From Lentinus brumalis (lineage: Eukaryota; Basidiomycota; Agaricomycetes; Polyporales; Polyporaceae), in NCBI GenBank assembly GCA_001792895.1, contig MARA01000025.1:548865-612864 (forward strand): 64,000 nt of DNA. Direction: 5' to 3'. Shown here one piece after another: positions 9,901 through 21,313 of the stretch. The translations under genes and the position numbers were made by a program. The notes beneath the pieces are model-generated. The model ran no database searches and had not been told where the DNA came from. It worked only from the letters and a program-made list of their open reading frames with translations. Each line of letters begins with the position of its first letter. Within the stretch, counting starts at the first letter, position 1.

Positions 9901-11262
9901 TTAGATGCGGCCTCCTGCCTTCTCGAACAGCGCATATTTTATATCCATGACACGTTTCTCCTCCTCAATGGTCAGAACTTCTTGGTCCTGTCTGACCCAC
10001 GCGATGAACCTGTCTAACGCGGCCTCCGCCTCCTGGAGTGTGGTCACCGGCTGGTCATCGCGAAGGGGAAAGGGAGCAACTGGCCTATCAGACTCAGCGT
10101 AGGGTTCAGAAGCGCTGCGAGCGGTCAGCTGAGGAGTCGAAGACAAGGCCGAGTAGTCGACAGGAGTGGGTACTGATGACGAACGGTCGGGATGCTGGTA
10201 CTCAAACTCCACGGTCTGAGCAGGGATATGATCTATGTGCGCGTGCGTCATCACCGACGAACCGCCTGGTAAAGCAGACTGCTCATCTGGCTGAGACCAA
10301 GCCCGCCGCGAGCTTGAAGGGAGAGTGAGGCAGAAGGGGAAGCGTGTGGGGAGTAGTCTTCGTATGTGCGATGGATGTCTTGGATGTACGAGCCATGCTC
10401 AAGCGGCGGCGGCACGTTGGGCACGGGTGGAGGTGCAAAGGTGGCAGCCAAGGCCGGAGCTGTGACGTATGCGACAGCGGCTTCTGCGGTACCATTACCG
10501 ACATATTTGCCGCGGCGGATGCCAGCCCGGTGCTTGAAGTTCTCGAGCCATCCCGAGCTTGCCTTAAACTTGTCCGCCGTTATGCCCATCTCATCTGCGA
10601 ATGCGCGCGCCTTGTTCCGCAGAGCGCTGTCTGAAACCGAGTTGCGAGAGCGGGTCGCAAGCTTCGCCCACTCTTCCAGTCGAAGTTCGAGATCGGGAAA
10701 CTTCCCTGGCCTGATGTCGACGTCAGGCTGAATAATTGAGACAATAGGCTGGAGGGAGCTACCTATGCTTCGGATAGTCCGAGCGAGCTTTGCGATCCAA
10801 ATCGTCGTAGTGCCATTTGCCCTTGTGTTTGAGGATCTTGCTGACGGTACTGCGCTCTAGCCCGAAATGGGCGGCCACTTCTTCGTGCTTTCGATACGGA
10901 TTCGCCTCCGCGTACCGGCAGATGTTAGCCCTGTCGACAGGCCAGAGACGTGTCTTTTCCATGGGCACCTTTCCACTCGCGGAGGCTGACTTGGAAGGGA
11001 CGGGAGGATGTCCAACCGATGTGGATACAGGTGTATGAGGGCCAGGATCAGATGGGACAGCATGCTGAGGTGGTAGGACCGCCGGTGCGGCGCTGGTCCC
11101 AGCCGCATTCTCGTCGAACGTCGGGTCTTCACTTGTCATAGGAGGGGTCGGACGTCGAGCAGGAGTAGGTTGTGACCAAGGCTGGGATGAGGGCCCCAGG
11201 TCGGTGTACCTAGGATAGTATCGGTGCGAGTTATCAACGCTAACGATCTCGTTGACATCCAT
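9901..11262 (-). CDS. CENP-B/Tc5-type HTH DNA-binding protein
   Basis: Three exons (11262-10763, 10710-10263, 10215-9901) give 420 aa. A first helix-turn-helix lies at about residues 105-150 (ANICRYAEANPYRKHEEVAAHFGLERSTVSKILK). A CENP-B/Tc5 transposase-type HTH lies at about 175-235 (LRLEEWAKLATRSRNS ... GWLENFKHRAGIRRGKYVG). The rest is Pro/Ser/Ala-rich, with a C-terminal helical segment (LQEAEAALDRFIAWVRQDQE). There is no DDE catalytic domain, so it resembles a domesticated, nuclear DNA-binding protein (CENP-B-like or ARS-binding type) more than an active transposase. The two introns are 52 and 47 nt. The target DNA is unknown. Confidence in the fold is good, in the role low. Confidence 0.75.
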
Positions 11263-11579
11263 GACGCTGAGGAATCCAGCAAGAATCGCAACACTACAAT
11301 GTCGATCGTGAGTGACGCGTATTGGCCCGCAATCCGGAGACCCACGGCTCGGATGGTAGACTTGAACCAGATGCTTGTCAGATCTAGCGATGTTTTTGAT
11401 TCTCCAAGGGCTGAATAAGTATATTCGTCAATGCAGCGTATACGTGCCCTTACCGACGATATTGAGAGAACCCCAGAGGCTCAGGTACTTATCGCAGGAG
11501 GTGGTGTGGTTCAAAGAGCGATGCCAGTGAGCGCAACGCTCGGACCGGCGTTAGCCGAGTGGCACATGCACACATATTA

Positions 11580-11605
11580 GATAAGATCTTATGCGATAAG
11601 ATAAG
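11580..11605. promoter_or_regulatory. cluster of three GATAAG motifs
   Basis: GATAAG occurs at 11580, 11595 and 11600 (the last two overlap by one base), about 320 bp upstream of the CENP-B-like gene and 3' of the protease gene. GATA-type zinc-finger regulators of fungi bind HGATAR sites. Whether these sites act on the gene at 9901-11262 is inference. Confidence 0.35.
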
Positions 11606-11713
11606 ATGACAGTACGGTGAACAGTCATACCACATTGAGCGTTCAAACTTCAAACGTTCACGGTCCAGCAGAAGACTCTGAACAGACGATACGGTGGGCA
11701 AAAGAGGAGGTGC

Positions 11714-13037
11714 TTACGCCAGCTCGGCGAAGCCGACCGCGCCAGCCGCCTCGCCGTACACAGAGAACACAGTATAGGTGTTCTTCATGAAGCTGTACAG
11801 AACCACTAGTCAGAATATTACGTTCCATTACATGCAGAGGCAGGCACACTCACGTATCTCCGATGAGCCAGACATCGTCTCCGAGGCCGAGATCGCCTCC
11901 CGCAATGGCGCCAACGCAGGTCCCAGAGCCCTCCTCGATCTCGCCGAGGTTGAGGCTGCAAAAGGCACAGTGAGTGACCAGCGAGAATCAAATGCAAGCG
12001 CAAAGAAGTGACGCACTCATCGGGGCGGATGGTCCACGACTTCCCACCCCAGCTGAAGGCGACCTCCGGGGCGGAGTTGCAAGGGAAGGAGTAAAGCTCC
12101 TGCTGCTCCTCGTACTTCGACCCGGAGACATGGCTCCAGAATTCCTTCGCCGCGTGCTCTGGCGCAATGATGATAGTGGTTCCGGAGTCAATAATCGTCT
12201 CAAATGCGGACCCGGCGGGGTTCCCGTTCACCGAAACGGAAGCACCACCGATTTGCCAAAAGCCTCTGGCAGACGACAGGTTGTGGAACTCGATCCTTCC
12301 GGTGTACAGTTCTTCATTTATGCCGCCGATGAAGAGCTCGGATCCTGTCTTGGAGAGCTTGAAGGAGAATACGTTCTGGGACACGGCACCCTCTTCGATA
12401 GCAGTGAAGAAGTAGGGATTCTAGGAGTCCATGAGTATGGCGACAGCAGTGATCGCTCCCGGAACGATGTACTCACATGGCCCAGCTGAGATATGGCGCG
12501 GAAGCCAAGCCCGAAAATCCCATCGGAGGGGTCTGTGGCAAACTCGTCCGACTCCTTACTGACAGCGGCGAGGTATTGTCCATGGACCCCGACGCCACCA
12601 ACGGTGACTGTGTCCACGGGTATCAGCATCGTGCCACAGCATCCGAAGTCTCATGACGGACGTACCGGTATCTGTGTAAGGAGAACCGCTCACACTCGAT
12701 CCATCACCATAGCTGATCTCGAACCAGCCAATCTTTCTGCTGCTGGTCGACGCTTTCCTCGGATCGTACTTGGCATGATCGCCGCAGCTGCTACACGAAG
12801 ACGACGGGACCCACAGATCAGACGAGCCCGTGTCGAAGTTGATCGTGAAGCTCTGCGGGGGAATCCCGATGGTGATATCGCCAGTCCACAGGGAGTCGTC
12901 ATCCTGGTCGGTGAGCGCGACGCCGTCGCGCTTCTGGAGAGCCCCGGGAACGGTGGCGAGGGGTTTAATCACGGCGCCGTTCGTGAGAGCCTGACTCCCG
13001 CGGTTCTTCTGCAAGTTGATCAGGTTCTGGCGGTGCT
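11714..13037 (-). CDS. A1 aspartic protease, exons 2-6 (body; split by a transposon)
   Basis: Secreted pepsin-like protease. This part holds exon 2 (from 13037 to 12666), then 12607-12477, 12420-12017, 11955-11854 and 11792-11714. With exon 1 at 21129-21313 and four bases at 21057-21060 it totals 424 aa. Catalytic motifs: FDTGSSDLW (Asp near residue 131) and IIDSGTT (Asp near 308). A KR site near residue 99 fits propeptide cleavage before DGVALTDQDDDSLWTG. The stop is preceded by AVGFAELA. No frameshift or stop is seen. The first exon is absent here: the coding sequence begins abruptly at the inverted repeat of the Plavaka element, between codons 63 and 64. As it stands the gene should not make a secreted enzyme. 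Confidence 0.85.
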
Positions 13038-13050
13038 TCATCAGGGAGAC
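13038..13050 (+). repeat. left terminal inverted repeat of the Plavaka element
   Basis: TCATCAGGGAGAC, exact inverse of 21044-21056. It lies immediately beside protease coding sequence on its left. Confidence 0.8.
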
Positions 13051-13323
13051 CCGAGCTTTCACAGTGGCACCACAGTGACCACAGAGCACGGGTTGCGCGG
13101 TTGCGACCCCCCTCCTACGTTGCAAGCTGTTGCATGCACTTGAGGCGCTGAGATTCCACGGTGAGCAACCGTGATCTACTGTGCGTGCCCGTTATAGAAG
13201 GTACACGGCGTGTAACGCCTGCGTGGGGTACTAGCGCGGTATACAGGACCGATGGCGGGGCTCGCATGTAATAGACATCAAGACAGGTTCAATTGGATAC
13301 ACGCTGACCCTACACATCACTAT

Positions 13324-15904
13324 CTAAGCATCGGAGTGCGCCTGCTCCATACGAACTCTGTACGCAGCCACAGCACGCGCGATATCACCTTCTAGAAGCC
13401 CTGTCTCGCCCACCGGTTGTTGGTTCACCGGAGCATTCGCATGGTCACTATAGAGACAAGTGTCAGTTCGAGTGAAGCAGCATATGGAGGGCGTACGTAC
13501 CGGCCACACTCGGAGAGGTTCCTGCAAATCAACGAGGCGAGCTTCAACTCCTTCCAATCGATCTCGTACTGGATGAGTGCATTGTAGTGCTTCAGGTATT
13601 CACCTGAGAAGGCCTTCTCCGTAAACTCGACATTCTTGTGCACACCTGTCGACCACTCCTGGATGGCGCAATGCACCTGCAAGCAAGCGGCGAGGTCAGC
13701 AGATCCGACGGATGCAGGAAAGAAGCAAGGTCAGAGTACTCACCGCTGTGAGAATCATCGCAATACCACGGGTTGGGAACGGCCGATACGCCTGGTCATG
13801 GACTACACCGTCGTCCGAAGAGTGCTTGTAGAATACGTCGTTGACGATGAGTTGGATGATGTCATTTTCGAAGAGGCCGCCGCGCTCCGCAGGCACCTAG
13901 AAGGGATCAGGATTGACACGCAGCATGTAGTGGCAACGTACCTTGTAACAAAAGGCATTGCCCTCCAGGAGCTTGCAGACCAGAGCCTTGTTCGCTGCGA
14001 CGCCGGCATGGTTACTGGATGACACCGGCTTGAATCCGTACGCGCCGACGACGTAGTAACGCGCAGCAGTCTTCAACTCGCCTCGCAGTCGCCACGTGTA
14101 GCGCATGATCTAGCAGTCAATGGTTAGTCAGGGGAGTACTGAGAATAGACGTGCATACCAGTTCCGGGGTGCGCGCGTCTGCCTTCAGTTGGATATCGAG
14201 GTCGCGCACGGCTCGCGTCCATGCGTTCTTGGCCCAGACGCGTTGTTGAAGGTTGTCAGGGTAGGGGTCTTCCTTCATGAGACGAGTCTTGTAGATTGCA
14301 ATGGCACGGTCGAGGAGCTGCTGTGCACGCGGCTCGTAGTTGCGCGCGCCGGCCTTCTTCCCAGCACCTGGGTCAGAGCCTATTTGAGCCTCCGGGTATT
14401 GCGCTTCCGGGTCTTCTGCGATCTGGTCATGTGTGTTCCCAGCAACAGCGCCTTGAGGGTCAGTACTCGGCTCTCGGGTGACGCGAGGACGGAATAAGGG
14501 AGGGAAAACCTCCCTCAGGTCAACAGAGCGGGGACGTTTGCGGTGACGTGGAGCGGGCTGGGTTGGTATGTATTCAAAGGTGAGCTAGGGTGACGGAGAC
14601 AGTCCTGTAGCAGACGTACCTCGTCATACTCATACATGCCATTGTCATCGTCGTCTTCGGCTGCCTCGGGATCAAGATCGTGCTCGGCTTGTTCTTCGAC
14701 GGACAGAGCGCCTGCAAATTGTTCATGCGAGTACGCCTCTGCGTACGCGAGATCGCGAGGGTTTGGAGCATAGTCGTCCAGGGATTCGTCGGAGTCCTCA
14801 CTGTAATGGTCTTCTAGACCAGCAGCTGTTGGAGAGAGTGGGAAGGACGTCAGAATTCAATCTTATGTGATCACGTACGTGGGATGGCGCGGGGCATACC
14901 ACCCTCGCGCGGTGTCGTCCTAACCACGGGTAGCTAAACAGATCATCAATATCTGATCATACGTTCGAAAGCGAAAGCACCACGCACCTGGCCCATGCCA
15001 GTGAACTTGGCCAGCGGAGTGATATGATACTCATCTAGCAGGAAACCTGGGGCTGGTTGCAGGGGCGGCGAGGGACTTGACTGTGGTGCCGGAAGTCTGG
15101 GTGCTGAGGATGACGGTGCAGGAGCACGTTGAGGTGGGGTCCTTGCACGCGCAGCTGGAGTGGCATGGGGAAGGCCGTGCGATGATCGTTGTGATGACAA
15201 GGGGGGCGGGCAGCTGCCTGCATGGGTGTAGCCGGGTGGGCCTGACCATGCGCGGCCACTGCGGGACGAGTCGCCGAAGGACTCTTGTACGGATTGCGCA
15301 ACTCCTTGAGCTGGGCGACCGCAGCGGCGGTCAGCTTCCTGGTGGTCTGGGTGACGTTGAGCTAGATGCAATGACCGAGGATGACTTCACATACCGGGGC
15401 CATGGTTTGATCAGCGCGCTTCCCGCCGACTATCTGCGCGGCCATGACCTTGCGAGGTCTCTCCCGTGGTATGCCGTCGGAGTGCGCATTCAATTTGATG
15501 ATGTTTGTTGCACGTTGACTTGTGCGGTTTGCGTCAAGAGTTTTCACTTGAAACTGCAGAAGGATGGTTCAGACGTGAGCCGGACTTGGGAAAGGACATG
15601 AAATTTTTACCTCTGGTTGACGCTGGGCTGTCCTCGAAGCAGACGCTGCGCGTGCTCTCAGAGCATGTTAATGACAGGAATGCAGCGACTCACGGGCCTG
15701 GTTTTCATTGTTTGCGTGCTTGCCTCGAGATTTTTTCTTTGCAGGAGCTGGGCCATCGTCGTCGATGTCGGCTGACAGGCCCATGAGTATGCACGTGCGG
15801 ATGCAATGCAAGTACATACCTCCGTTCAGCCTCTTCCAGGATGGCGCACGAGTGCGGCCAGCACTGCGTGTTTCTTGCGGTTCTGTTGCGGTGGATGCCG
15901 GCAT
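13324..15904 (-). CDS. DUF6532 domain protein carried by the Plavaka element
   Basis: Many small exons on the minus strand, from an ATG at 15904 (MPASTATEPQETRSAGRTRA) to a TAG at 13324. The N-terminal half is low-complexity, basic and Pro-rich, likely disordered. The C-terminal half has the DUF6532 pattern: RYYVVGAYGFKP, LLEGNAFCYKV, GLFENDIIQLIVNDVFY, a short spacer, AYRPFPTRGIAMILTAV, then CAIQEWSTGVHKNVEFTEKAF and a helical stretch ending HSDA. DUF6532 genes are widespread in agaricomycetes and often sit near transposons. A role in the transposition cycle is plausible but unproven. Exons are clear at the 3' end; exon borders between 14.1 and 15.7 kb are uncertain. Confidence 0.65.
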
Positions 15905-16109
15905 GGTGTTGGATGGAGGGAGGAGTTCGCAGGCAGATTCCAAACTGGGCTAGCGCGTTTGCTTGGACTTGTTTGTACCGCCCGCCCATCCGTCATCCAG
16001 GAGACACTCCGAGGGCCTCCCCTGACCTGGCCGAAACCACAACCACACCGCCTGGACACGACAAGTCAGCTCTCCCTGGGGAACCAACCGCTACAGGGAT
16101 ACACACACC

Positions 16110-19100
16110 ATGGCTCCTCCTCGGCCCCCACGGTGCTTGTGCTGCCATGCAACCTTCGACAACAAAGCAGCCCACAGTCGACACCTAGGCAATGCAGTAA
16201 AATGTCAGCAATTCTACGAAGACTTGGCCACAAAGGAAGCACAGACAATCGTCGACCTCAGCGGAGACCCTCAGCCATCGTCGACGAACCTCTCTGCACA
16301 GCGCCACTCTCCTGCTTTCTCCCCAACCCTTGATCCCCTTCCCGACCACGCTGACGTACCGCGCCTTGACAATATCCCCGGATCCACTGATAGTCGACCG
16401 CGGAAACGGCCACGCGTGACTGTGGAAGAAGTTGCAGATGAGGAGGACGAGCCGTGGGAGTACGAGACCTACCCGGCTGATGCTGATGTAGCGCGTGAGT
16501 TCGGCGAGAGCCAGACGTATTTCGAGACAATTCGTGCCGAGCAGAAGGCGAAAGGGGTGGCGCCTCACTACCCCTTCCAGGACGATGAGGAGTGGGGACT
16601 GGTATCGTGGTTGATGAGGGACACGACACAAGGCGGCGTTGATAGGTACGCCAAGCTGCCAATTGTGAGTATCATTCGTGCTGGACAGAAGACCTGATTC
16701 ACTCACCGCTAACGCAACCCAGACACGTAACCGCACAAAGCCCAGCTTCAAGAACAAGAAAGCGTTCTTTAAGAAGGTCGACCGGCTACCCACCGGCTCG
16801 CCTTGGATCTGCGATATCATCGACATTACCGGCGATATCGTCGGCCCAGACGGGAAGTTTCTCACCGAGGAGCTCGAGCTCTGGCGCCACGATCCGGTCG
16901 AATGTACGAAGGAGCTCATTGGCAACCCAGCGTTCAGGCGGTCTACGTCGTACGTGCCTGTCCGCGTGCGGAAGCTTCGCAAGCGATACTACGGCGAGAT
17001 GAATACCTGTGATTGGTGGTGGGAGAAGCAGGTTAGTCAAGTGCCAATGCCACATCCCTCAACTTCGGAACTAAAGGCCTTGTAGGGCAAGCTCCCACTC
17101 GGGGCGACACTCGCACCTATCATCCTTGCTTCTGACAAGACGAATCTCACGGTGCTTCGTGGCGACCAAGCTGCGTGGCCGGTGTACCTCACCATTGGGA
17201 ACATCGACAAGGCTGTACGCCGCAAGCCTTCAGCCCACGCGTTCATCCTTCTGGGTTACATCCCCATCACGAAGCTGTTGTGCTTCCACGAGTCCGATCG
17301 CTCCAACGCCCTCTACCGCCTCTTCCACACCTGTATGGCAAAGATGCTTGAGTCGTTAATCGAGGCTGGCAACAACGGAGTTCTCATGACTTGCGCTGAT
17401 GGTCGGATCCGCCGTGTCTATCCCATCCTCGCGGCATACATCGCCGACCACCCTGAACAGTGTTTGGTGGCGTGTTGTAAAGAAAACCGCTGCCCACGGT
17501 GTCTCGTCGACCGTAACGCACGTGGCGACCCCGAGCCGTCCCCTCTTCGAGATCACCAGTCAACTGCCGAAATGCTACGTCGTGCAGGCGAGGGCCACAT
17601 CTCCGACGAGTATGTTGAGCAAGGCTTGCGACCCGTGCACCGACCCTTCTGGGCAGACCTTCCTCATACCGACATCTTCACATGTATATCCCCCGACATT
17701 CTTCACCAGCTCCACAAGGGAGTGATCAAGGATCATCTCCTAAAGTGGTGCCAGGATATCGTCGGCACAGAGGTCCTCAATGCTCGGTTCGCCACGCTAC
17801 CAGAATGTCATGGCCTACGACACTTCCGGCGCGGCATCTCACACATAACCCAGTGGACCGGCGCGGAAGCCAAGGAGATTGAAAAGGTACTCCTCGGTCT
17901 CCTCGTCGGACAGACGACAACGCGCATACAGAAGGCCGCTCGCGCTTTGCTGGACTTCACATACTACGCCCAGTACCACGTTCACTCCGACGACACCCTC
18001 GCCCGGATGCAGGCAGCTCTCGCGGACTTCCATGCACACAAGGACGAGTTCGTGAAGCTTGGCATAAGGGAGCATTTCAACATACCCAAGTTACATTCGC
18101 TCATCCATTACGTTGATGCTATCCGCCGCCTGGGGTGTCTGGACGGGCTGAACACAGAGACGTCCGAACGCCTCCACATCGACTTCGCCAAGAAGGCCTT
18201 TCGCGCTAGTAGTCGGCGCAAATACTTCTCCCAGATGACAACATGGTTGCAACGCCAGGAGGCGGTCGTGCGTCAGGACGCGTATCTGGCCTGGGTAGAT
18301 GGTGCGATCGAGCGAGAGGACAGCGAGGGTGATGATGCCGAGGACGATCCAGATGATGAGGATGACGATGAGGCAATCGAGGAGGAGGACCCACAGCAAG
18401 CACAGGAGAGCGGAGAGCAGGGAGAAACAGACGAGGATGTGGCAGCGAGTGCGGAAGAGATCAACATGCTGCGCGAACTTCTGCACTCCAACGTCACGCG
18501 CGCCTTCCAACTTCCCATCAATCCGAGCGTCAAGCGCCTCTGCCTCGATGCTCTTACCACCACGTACGGCGCGCACGACATTGTCTCTACCGTCCGCACC
18601 TTTCTCAACACGCAATACCCTAACTCTCCACTCCCCCATGACTCTACTGCCGTCGACGTATATCACGCAGTGCATATACTCTTGCCGCCGAACATCCATG
18701 TCGCGAATAGCAAGAGGATATGCAAAGTTCGCGCATCGACCGCAATACCGCGCATCCGTGACCGCAAGCCGATTGCCGCGCACTTCGATTGTGCCCTGTT
18801 CGTAGACGACGAGCATGCATACAAGCGAGAGGGAGGTCTCACAGGTACGTCAGTCCTCTCTTGTTCATTTCCCAACCCTTGCTTCATCTCGCTCCATCCC
18901 ATCTACAGGCCTCCGTGCCGGGCAGGTTCGCGTCATCTTCCGTCTTCCAGAGAAGGATGGCTACGATGGAGAACCACTGGCATATGTGCGGTGGTTCAGG
19001 CCCTTCCGCACGCCCGACCCTATCACCGGTCTTCCCCCGACCTCCCATTCGACACGGCATCAGTCACGCAACGTCGAGGTTGTGCCGCTACGTACTATCG

Positions 19101-19246
19101 TGCGTAACTGCCACCTCTTGCCACGGTTCAGGCAAGGTGACCCGGACCCGAATTGGACATCTGACAACATCCTCGATCAGGACCTGACGTTCTCGTTCGG
19201 CAGGTATCTCGACTTTCATGCTTTCTCTCTCCTCTCTGATAGATAG
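16110..19246 (+). CDS. Plavaka transposase
   Basis: Four exons (16110-16664, 16723-17031, 17086-18844, 18909-19246) give an intact 986 aa protein. Near the N-terminus is a C2H2-like finger (CLCCHATFDNKAAHSRHLG), then a low-complexity region. The Plavaka core follows: a KTNLTVLRGDQAAWPVYLTIGN block, RRKPSAHAFILLGYIP, FHTCMAKMLESL, DGRIRRVYPILAAYIADHPE, CCKENRCPRCLVD, DILHQLHKGVIKDHLLKWC, HSLIHYVDAIRRLG and ETSERLHIDFAKKAFRASS. Aspartates and a glutamate expected for an RNase H-type DDE enzyme lie in these blocks. An acidic stretch occurs near residues 690-730. It would bind the element ends in the nucleus and catalyse cut-and-paste movement. No defects are seen. Confidence 0.9.
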
Positions 19247-19857
19247 TTGCTGTATTCTGTATCAATACACCTCGAGTACTGAATATGAAACCCCTTCAAG
19301 TGCTGCGTGACATGCGTGTCGCGAGGCTTCGCCCCTGTGTGCCCGCGCACTCATGCCGCGCAGCGAGTGCAGGAGTGGCCTCGATATGTTGTATACTAAC
19401 TGACATACTCTCTCAGTGAACCCTACTTATCCCTATCTAATATCACCACACCCGTTCCCATGAGGGATCCATTCCCTGTCTCTCATATGTCATTCTTTAG
19501 GATGGGCAACTCGACGCGCATTTACCGGGCGCCTACCATATGCGAAATCGTTTGCACCGTCCCTGCTGTATGCCCACAGGGCGGAGCACTTTTTGTGCAT
19601 AGAATCATTCTCATAGCGGACATATTCCATGTACAGCTGTTCGTAAGTCTTAGCGGTTTGAAGTGCACCCGGAAAGGGCAATATCGAGGTGGGATGCATG
19701 AGCGCTAAGCAGGCCATGCAGTTTGACCACAACCACAACCACCGCGACCATTCCCTCTAACGCTGCCTCTGTCTGTCAACCCACCAACTGCTCTCATACA
19801 CCGTACGATTCGCACACAGCAAACTTCTCCGAGCTCCATCCTCGCAAGGCTCCAGGC
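19247..19857. other. internal Plavaka sequence without a supported gene
   Basis: 3' flank of the transposase and upstream region of the small downstream gene. No convincing coding frame. Confidence 0.45.
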
Positions 19858-20748
19858 ATGGATGCTGAAGCTCAAGACTCGCAAGACTGGGTTTGCTCGT
19901 CTCAGGCGCAAGACATGCAGCTTCCCACCGCGTTGCAACCCCCGCTAGCGTGCCATACTCCACATAGACGGGGTGCACAAGTTGTGCCGAGCTCGCAGAG
20001 CTACGAGCAAGAGCTGCAATGGCCGCTGGCTACGTCCACGCTCAGCAGCAGCCCGAAATCTACGTTAAGTTCTCCCACTCGTAGTCCTGCTCGGGGAAGA
20101 CCACACCATGCGGGCGAAGTGATCCCTACGTCGCAAAGCGAGACAGAGGGGGAGATCACGCCTGAATGGATCGCTCTTGTTGCTGCGCGATGTGCCGCTT
20201 ATGGATTTGGGTACGCTTCCTCCCATCTCAATCGCGCATGCCCCTGAGACCGCTAAAATATCCTCCAGACATCATGCCCAAACATATACACCCCCGAAGA
20301 CCGCTGGTTCTCTTCCGGAACCCTGTGACGAGCCATCCGCCAGACCGGGCTACGACACACCGGACTACGACACACAAGCCTACGACACACAAGACTACGA
20401 CGCACACGATGAGTACTCCTCTGATGACTCGTGCCCCTCCCCTCCCCAATCCCTTCGCAGTTACCGCGTATCAATTCGTCGTCCCCTGCATCTTCCTACG
20501 GAGGCATTCCCTCCCCCGTTGTTCGCGACTTCTATGCAACGTTCGAGTGGCGAATCGGAGACACGGACTCCCAAGCCCGTGAGCCTCACGGCCACGATGC
20601 CGAGGATGTCCGCTACGGTACGGTACGTACTCCACTCTATCTCTGGATGTCTGGCATCTAACCTTTGCAGACCATCGACAGTGAGAGTGAGCGACGTCAT
20701 GAAAACTCTACCTCAAGGTTGCAGGGGCAAAGGCTCCGTCAGGACTAG
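19858..20748 (+). CDS. small Ser/Thr-rich protein of the Plavaka element
   Basis: The ATG at 19858 opens a frame (MDAEAQDSQDWVCSSQAQDM) that splices at 20210/20269 and again at 20617 to an acceptor near 20670, ending at 20748. The product is about 260 aa, disordered-looking, with many SQ and SS pairs and a short tandem repeat of YDT(P/Q) units in exon 2 (20345-20405). No domain is recognised. A longer alternative end, using a donor five bases further on, stays open to about 20911. An accessory role in transposition is inference from position only. Confidence 0.45.
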
Positions 20749-21043
20749 GGGCTGGTGGGCTGGAACGTCGCCGCGTGTAGTACTAGTACACCTGTGTACT
20801 CGCACATCACGTCGTAAAGAACCGCGAGCTCTATATTCAAGTGCTATCATGTCTGTGCTATCATGTCTACGAGGCCCTAGAGGAGCGCGCGGGCGGGTAT
20901 ATGTGTACTAATGTTCCATGTGCTGATATTTCTGTTGCCCAACAGAGACCTCTGCCCCGTATCTGGTGTGCTACAGAGACCACAGTGCGCAACGCGCTAC
21001 AACCCGCTTAGCCCGCTGCAACCCGGATTAGACGCCAAAAAGC

Positions 21044-21056
21044 GTCTCCCTGATGA
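21044..21056 (-). repeat. right terminal inverted repeat of the Plavaka element
   Basis: GTCTCCCTGATGA, exact inverse of the left end. Just inside it lies a small hairpin, gacgc/gcgtc around a caaaaa loop (21031-21046). Confidence 0.8.
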
Positions 21057-21313
21057 CTTGCTGAGGGTGGAGGTCGTCAGTCTGAGTCACTGCGATCATT
21101 ACAGTGTTATGAACGGGTGATAGCTCACTTCTTCAGCTTGACTATCTCACGAACGGCCTTGTCGTGGTTGAATGTGCCGTCCGAGTTGGTCAAGGTGCCG
21201 CGCTTGCTGATAGGAACCCGCACTCCGGTGTTGGCGTGGTGGAGGGCGTGGCTCACCGACTCGGAGGCGAGAAGCGCGAGGGCGATGGTGAGGAGAGTTG
21301 CCTTGCAAAACAT
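21057..21313 (-). CDS. A1 aspartic protease, exon 1 and first bases of exon 2
   Basis: The ATG at 21313 starts a signal peptide (MFCKATLLTIALALLASES) and the beginning of the propeptide (VPISKRGTLTNSDGTFNHDK), typical of polyporopepsin-like precursors. Exon 1 is 21313-21129 and ends in phase 2 before gtgagc. A 68 nt intron follows with a ctgac branch motif and a ccctcag acceptor at 21061. Exon 2 begins with CAAG at 21060-21057 and is cut there by the transposon. The rest of the gene continues at 13035 and below, in frame. Without the insertion the junction reads N-K-H-R-Q-N-L, which matches the family. Confidence 0.85.

Larger units (their letters stand above)
13038..21056. mobile_element. 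Plavaka (CMC-type) DNA transposon, 8.0 kb, complete
   Basis: Bounded by a perfect 13 bp inverted repeat, TCATCAGGGAGAC at 13038-13050 and its complement at 21044-21056. It is flanked by a 2-3 bp direct repeat (CT at 13036-13037 and 21057-21058; CTT if the first base is counted as target). It encodes an intact Plavaka transposase (plus), a DUF6532 gene (minus) and a small Ser/Thr-rich gene (plus). The insertion splits exon 2 of an aspartic protease. Perfect ends and intact genes suggest a recent insertion and an element that may still be autonomous. Confidence 0.85.

Noticed and set aside
13038..13125. N-terminal extension of the aspartic protease into the sequence right of 13038
   Set aside because: No ATG in that frame, no signal peptide, and the sequence is the transposon inverted repeat; the true exon 1 is at 21129-21313.
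15705..15989. Alternative first exon of the DUF6532 gene starting at 15989
   Set aside because: Splices at 15820/15771 into a frame that does not continue into the recognised exons; the ATG at 15904 does.
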